Shown one piece after another: positions 5,095 through 7,992 of a stretch of DNA of 7,992 nucleotides. A program made the position numbers and the translations under genes. The number at the start of each line of letters is the position of its first letter. Position 1 is the first letter of the stretch. The stretch covers positions 1 to 7,992 of the forward strand of contig JBDTMT010000283.1 in the NCBI GenBank assembly GCA_039934135.1, in the 5' to 3' direction. The notes under the pieces were generated by a model. The model searched no databases and was not told where the DNA came from. It saw only the letters and a program-made list of their open reading frames with translations. The stretch comes from JBDTMT01 sp039934135 (GTDB taxonomy: Bacteria; Desulfobacterota; Binatia; HRBIN30; CADEER01).

Positions 5095-5415
5095 TCACTG
5101 GCGCTTCAGCCCATCGCGCCAGGCGATCACCTCGAGCTCGCCGCGAACGGCGTCTTCCACCGGGATCACGGGGTGCACTTCGAAGACGAACGCGGGGAGC
5201 ATCGAACAGAATTTATGGATGGACACCAGATCGTCGCATTCCATCAGCATGTGGCCGCCCCACTCGCCGACGCGGATCACGAAGAAGTGGATCTTGAAGT
5301 TGCTCGGTGCCTTCCATTGGCCGAAGACTTCGAGGATTCGCTTCTGCGCATTCTCGTACTCCACAGGCGAACCCTGTGAGCGTTCGGACCAGCTGATCAC
5401 GTATTGCATGTTCAT
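5095..5415 (-). CDS. DUF3303 family protein
   Basis: The protein is 106 aa. It has the recognisable DUF3303 layout: an opening strand YVISWSERSQGS, helix VEYENAQKRILEVFGQW, strand FKIHFFVIRVGEWGGHMLMECDD, helix LVSIHKFCSMLPAFVF, and closing EVHPVIPVEDAVRGELEVIAWRDGL. This is a ferredoxin-like (dimeric alpha-beta barrel-type) small protein, related in shape to stress-responsive and monooxygenase-like proteins. Its biochemical role is not established. No signal peptide or membrane segment is present. The ATG at 5415 has AAAGG directly adjacent, which is too close. The third codon is also ATG (5409), where AAAGGA is well spaced, so translation may start there. It is followed by the hairpin element and hicBA in the same direction, as expected of a cassette row. 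Confidence 0.82.
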   Translation of the reverse strand: MNMQYVISWSERSQGSPVEYENAQKRILEVFGQWKAPSNFKIHFFVIRVGEWGGHMLMECDDLVSIHKFCSMLPAFVFEVHPVIPVEDAVRGELEVIAWRDGLKRQ

Positions 5416-5661
5416 CCTTTCGCGACGGAGGGGAGAGAACGATCGCAGCGTAAACTGGCTGACGCCTCAACCGCGCAGTCGCGACGAGGCCATTCGGTTC
5501 TACGGGCATTGAGGAATGAACTCCAATCCTCGGCACCGCGCGAAGCGGACGAAGCTACTCGTGCCGTGCGAGCGGCTGCGAGACCAGCCGACATGCGGTC
5601 ACGGCCGTTTGCCGGTGAGCCGCTCGAGGATTTCATCGGCCGCCATGAGCCCGGCTGGACT
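5416..5661. other. 246-bp region without a supported gene
   Basis: Open frames here look like compositional shadows. The only notable reading is on the minus strand in the frame of the P-loop gene: after its TGA at 5662 the frame continues in phase from an ATG at 5647 for 15 codons (MAADEILERLTGKRP) to another TGA at 5600. I see no core site RYYYAAC/GTTRRRY, so no third attC is supported upstream of the DUF3303 gene. The promoter for the minus-strand cassette row could lie here, but I cannot place it. Confidence 0.4.
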
Positions 5662-6198
5662 TCACGAGGGCTGCAATCCCGCGCTCGACAGTTTCGACAA
5701 CAACGCATCGACACAGTCGGCTTCGCGCTGCTTGGAGGTGTCGACGACGATCCGCTCCACCGTCCAGGCGTGATACTCGCGATTCTCCACCTCAGGCCAC
5801 GTCGGTAGCCGTAGCCCCGGGACAGCGGACGCGCGCGTCTCGACTCTGTGTCGGTGCTCACGGCGATCGGAGCACACGACCTCGATATTGACGAATGCCG
5901 CCTGCGCTTGCAGCGCGACGTGCTCCCATTCGCGCCGCGTCAGTTCGAGAGGATTGCACGAATCAGCAACGACGCTCATCCCGGCGCGCAGATTGTCGGA
6001 CGCGATTCGGTAAGCCAATCGATAGCCTTCGCCCTGGACGTCGACCGAACACAGATCTCTGAGCGCTTGCTCGATCGTATCGATGCGCAAGTAGGTTCCA
6101 CTGACTCGCGGCGCCAAGCGTTGCGCCAGCGTGGACTTGCCGCTGCCTGGGAGGCCCGAGAAAATGTAGAGGATCGGTCTAATAGAGATCGCGCCCAC
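5662..6198 (-). CDS. P-loop ATPase, kinase-like (AAA_33/zeta-toxin-like)
   Basis: From a GTG at 6198 the protein is 178 aa. Near the N-terminus is IRPILYIFSGLPGSGKSTLA with Walker A GLPGSGKST (residues 15-23). Next come TYLRIDTIEQAL (Asp40, the base or substrate-binding position in small P-loop kinases), SVVADSCNPLELTRREW (Walker-B-like strand) and NIEVVCSDRREHRHRVETR (arginine-rich lid). PGLRLPTWPEVENREYHAW closes before RIVVDTS. This order is typical of AAA_33-type small-molecule kinases, a family that includes chloramphenicol phosphotransferase- and zeta-like enzymes. The substrate is unknown. An ATG at 6348 would add 50 Arg/Pro/Ala-rich residues before the first strand, which is unlike the family. 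GTG 6198 has GGTGGA five bases upstream and is preferred. No antitoxin-like partner is seen next to it, so a toxin role is not supported. Confidence 0.82.
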   Translation of the reverse strand: MGAISIRPILYIFSGLPGSGKSTLAQRLAPRVSGTYLRIDTIEQALRDLCSVDVQGEGYRLAYRIASDNLRAGMSVVADSCNPLELTRREWEHVALQAQAAFVNIEVVCSDRREHRHRVETRASAVPGLRLPTWPEVENREYHAWTVERIVVDTSKQREADCVDALLSKLSSAGLQPS

Positions 6199-6368
6199 AA
6201 CGTTCCACCAATGGTCCTCAGTGACTTCAGCGAGAATCCGGCCATGAGTTCGAGCACCTTGAACGATCGCAAGCAATGCGGAACTCGACCGAACTGCCGG
6301 GTCTGCAGCGTTTGGGCGCGGTCTTCTTCGAGGAGCGCGGGATTTCATACTCAGCGCAACATTGCTTC

Positions 6369-6387
6369 ATGAGCCGACCCGGCTCAT
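6369..6387. promoter_or_regulatory. 8-bp inverted repeat in divergent intergenic region
   Basis: ATGAGCCG and CGGCTCAT form perfect arms around ACC. It lies between the minus-strand P-loop gene and the plus-strand dockerin-like gene, 69 bases before the latter's ATG. It could be an operator or a 5' leader hairpin. There is no T-run, so a terminator is unlikely. A second, smaller inverted repeat (CAGTT/AACTG, 6432-6444) lies 11 bases before the ATG. Confidence 0.4.
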
Positions 6388-6455
6388 TGAAGGTGTGAGA
6401 GCCGCGGGGTGCGCGAGCTCCATGGTCAATTCAGTTGATAACTGTGGTGAATCCA

Positions 6456-7253
6456 ATGCGTGGTGCGTGTGTGAACTTTCGACTCCGTCTCTTGGTGGTG
6501 ACAGGCTTGCTGCTGACCTCCGTCGCAGCTCAGGCCATGTCGGTGGCCGTGAATCTCGGCGAGAGTGCAGAGACGTTCGTCGAATACGGCCTCGGGCCCA
6601 ATTCCGACAACCTCGGGACGTATGCGTTTGATCAAGGGACGTGCGCGTTCGACGGTACAAATACGACCTGCACGCTCTCCGGCGCCTTCACCGGATCGGC
6701 GGCGGGATTCACCGCGGGGACGTACACGCTGGTGACCAAATACGTCGGCGACAACCGCACAACGGCATTGGTCGGAACCTCATACGCGGGCATGCCGAAT
6801 TACTTCGGCTACACCTCGGCCGCTCCAGGCACGACAATCACGCTGAATCTCCTCACCGACAGCGGCACGTTTGTGCAGCCGGTAATCGCAGGGGGGGCGG
6901 TTGACCCGTCTGTGACGGCCTTCGCGTTTTCCTTCGTCGTTCCATACGCGTGCAGCGGGGTCGCAGTGGCTCCGTGCACTCCGGCATCGGTCGGCCTTAC
7001 CAACGGAGCGATCGTGCAGAGCCCTGTTACAACGGTGGTGTCCTTCGATGTTTCGTCCACCGGCCCCTGTATCGGCGACTGCAACGGCGACCATCAGGTG
7101 ATGGTCAACGAGCTCATCCAGATGGTGAATATCGCCCTCGGCACCGCGAACGTATCGACGTGTCTTGCCGGTGATCCGAACGGCGATGGCGAGGTCTCTA
7201 TCAACGAAATCGTCGCCGGCGTGAACAACGCGCTGAATGGCTGCCCGAGCTGA
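6456..7253 (+). CDS. secreted protein with C-terminal dockerin-like double EF-hand
   Basis: The protein is 265 aa. Residues 1-27 form a signal peptide (basic MRGACVNFRLR, hydrophobic LLVVTGLLLTSVA, cleavage after AQA). Residues ~28-204 are a Thr/Ser/Gly-rich, beta-strand-rich domain with few charges that I do not recognise. It has the cysteine pairs CAFDGTNTTC and CSGVAVAPC. Residues 205-265 hold two calcium-binding loops, DCNGDHQVMVNE (ligands Asp208, Asn210, Asp212, Gln214, Glu219) and DPNGDGEVSINE (Asp240, Asn242, Asp244, Glu246, Glu251). Each is followed by a VNIALG/VNNALNG helix, and cysteines frame the pair (205, 209, 236, 263). This is a dockerin-like module, common at the C-terminus of exported proteins in Binatota-like genomes. 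ATG 6456 has GGTGAA upstream; a TTG at 6435 in frame is less likely. It is probably exported and Ca2+-stabilised; its partner is unknown. Confidence 0.82.
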   Translation: MRGACVNFRLRLLVVTGLLLTSVAAQAMSVAVNLGESAETFVEYGLGPNSDNLGTYAFDQGTCAFDGTNTTCTLSGAFTGSAAGFTAGTYTLVTKYVGDNRTTALVGTSYAGMPNYFGYTSAAPGTTITLNLLTDSGTFVQPVIAGGAVDPSVTAFAFSFVVPYACSGVAVAPCTPASVGLTNGAIVQSPVTTVVSFDVSSTGPCIGDCNGDHQVMVNELIQMVNIALGTANVSTCLAGDPNGDGEVSINEIVAGVNNALNGCPS

Positions 7254-7319
7254 GCAGGCTCGCTGGTGCGTCCTCAGCCGAACCAGTGGCGCAAGCAAGG
7301 TACAGCGGCCCACTTCAGT

Positions 7320-7992
7320 TCAAAGTAACGCGACCGGAACCGCCACGACCTTGGCGCGCAGATACTCGCCGAGCGTCTTTGCCTGCGGATCGCTGCGCAG
7401 CGACGCGGCGACGCCGTCGCCGAGCAGGCCCTTTACGACGAAGTTGAGGGCGAGCAGATTTGGCAATTCGTGGCGCTCAACTTCCAGGTCGCGGGCTTCG
7501 CTGATCAATTCGCGCAAGCGGGCGACGGTGAGGAAGGCGGCGAGCCAGGCGTAGGCTTCGGGCGTACGCGCCCAGACGCCGACGTTGGCGTTGCCGCCCT
7601 TGTCGCCGGAGCGGGCGCCGCAGATGGTGCCGAGCGGTATGTCGCGCGTCGCACCGCTCGGCGGCGCTGGCAGCGTAATCGATGGTGACGACGCTGGCGT
7701 GAACGCGGCAGGCAACGCGACAGGCGCGATGTCGATCGTGTCGTCGCCGATGACGACGCGATGCTCGACGGCTTCGGAAGCGACGAGGGCCGGCCAGAAG
7801 ACGCCGACTTGCGAAGCGTCGCCCGGTGGGCCGGTGCCGGTGAAGCCCGGGTAGCTGGCGAGGGCCATCTCGATGGCGGCGTTGCTGAACTTGCGGCCGA
7901 CCTTGTCGCGATCGGCATCGCGCACGGCAATGGTGAGGTGCGCGAAGGCGGCTTCGTTGCTGGTCGGGTCGGCGTGGTCGCCGCGGCGCAGT
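7320..7992 (-). CDS. AtuA-family (acyclic terpene utilization, DUF1446) protein, C-terminal part; 5' end beyond the window
   Basis: The frame is open to the right edge (LRRGDHADPTSNEAAF enters from outside), so ~223 C-terminal residues are seen. A GTG at 7925 is not the real start. The final ~110 residues are the AtuA-like ferredoxin-fold domain: ICGARSGDKGGNANVGVWA, a helical part with RHELPNLLALNFVVKGLLG and VAASLRSDPQAKTLGEYL. Before it is a Pro/Ala-rich linker and the end of the main DUF1446 domain (KVGRKFSNAAIEMALASYPGF, then VGVFWPALV). AtuA is needed for growth on citronellol and geraniol in Pseudomonas. Related proteins also occur in acyl-CoA catabolism clusters, so the substrate here is not certain. 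No neighbouring atu genes are in view. It converges with the dockerin-like gene, 66 bases apart. Confidence 0.85.
   Translation of the reverse strand, partial: LRRGDHADPTSNEAAFAHLTIAVRDADRDKVGRKFSNAAIEMALASYPGFTGTGPPGDASQVGVFWPALVASEAVEHRVVIGDDTIDIAPVALPAAFTPASSPSITLPAPPSGATRDIPLGTICGARSGDKGGNANVGVWARTPEAYAWLAAFLTVARLRELISEARDLEVERHELPNLLALNFVVKGLLGDGVAASLRSDPQAKTLGEYLRAKVVAVPVALL

Noticed and set aside
4766..5512. 248-codon plus-strand frame opposite hicB and DUF3303
   Set aside because: Antisense to two recognised families. The local resemblance of RDEAIRFYGH to a VOC start is too short to count.
5662..6198. Zeta toxin of an epsilon-zeta toxin-antitoxin pair
   Set aside because: The P-loop kinase fold fits, but there is no small antitoxin gene beside it and the sequence lacks recognisable zeta-specific features. 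Annotated only as a kinase-like ATPase.
7261..7288. Possible bidirectional terminator between the convergent dockerin-like and AtuA genes
   Set aside because: The stem is 7 bp with one G-U pair and a 14-nt loop, and no T-run follows on either strand. Too weak to annotate.

Overview
The window is high-GC bacterial DNA. It contains no rRNA, tRNA or CRISPR array. Three secreted-protein signatures suggest an uncultured Binatota/Desulfobacterota- or Myxococcota-like lineage. These are a dockerin-like double EF-hand tail, a CVDAVCC-type cysteine module behind a Thr-rich linker, and short C-terminal hydrophobic/Arg tails of the sorting-signal kind. The lineage is inferred from protein style, not from a marker gene.

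Layout from left to right. (1) 1-854: a possible tail of a plus-strand gene, then a minus-strand gene of unknown role whose C-terminus looks like the ribosomal L7/L12 C-terminal domain. (2) 1040-3327: a divergent pair of cell-surface genes. The minus-strand gene encodes a signal peptide, a glycine-rich domain, a Thr/Pro stalk, a Cys module and a membrane tail. The plus-strand gene encodes a small 10-cysteine protein with a PEP-CTERM-like tail. Both tails begin with APAxS. (3) 3402-4196: a VOC/glyoxalase-fold gene missing its N-terminus, cut by an IS3-family element that is itself only a 500-bp remnant. (4) 4188-5415: three small minus-strand gene units (a truncated membrane protein, a hicBA toxin-antitoxin pair, a DUF3303 gene) separated by GC-rich hairpins. 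One hairpin has the size, ends, fold and position of an integron attC site, so this stretch looks like a piece of a gene-cassette array without an integrase in view. (5) 5662-6348: a P-loop kinase-like ATPase on the minus strand. (6) 6456-7253: a secreted protein with a dockerin-like C-terminus. (7) 7320-7992: the C-terminal part of an AtuA-family gene that runs off the right edge.

The window therefore combines housekeeping or catabolic genes (AtuA, P-loop ATPase), a group of exported surface proteins that may share a sorting route, and an accessory island of cassettes damaged by insertion and deletion. The main candidates for something new are the attC-like cassette array and the APAxS-tailed surface pair.
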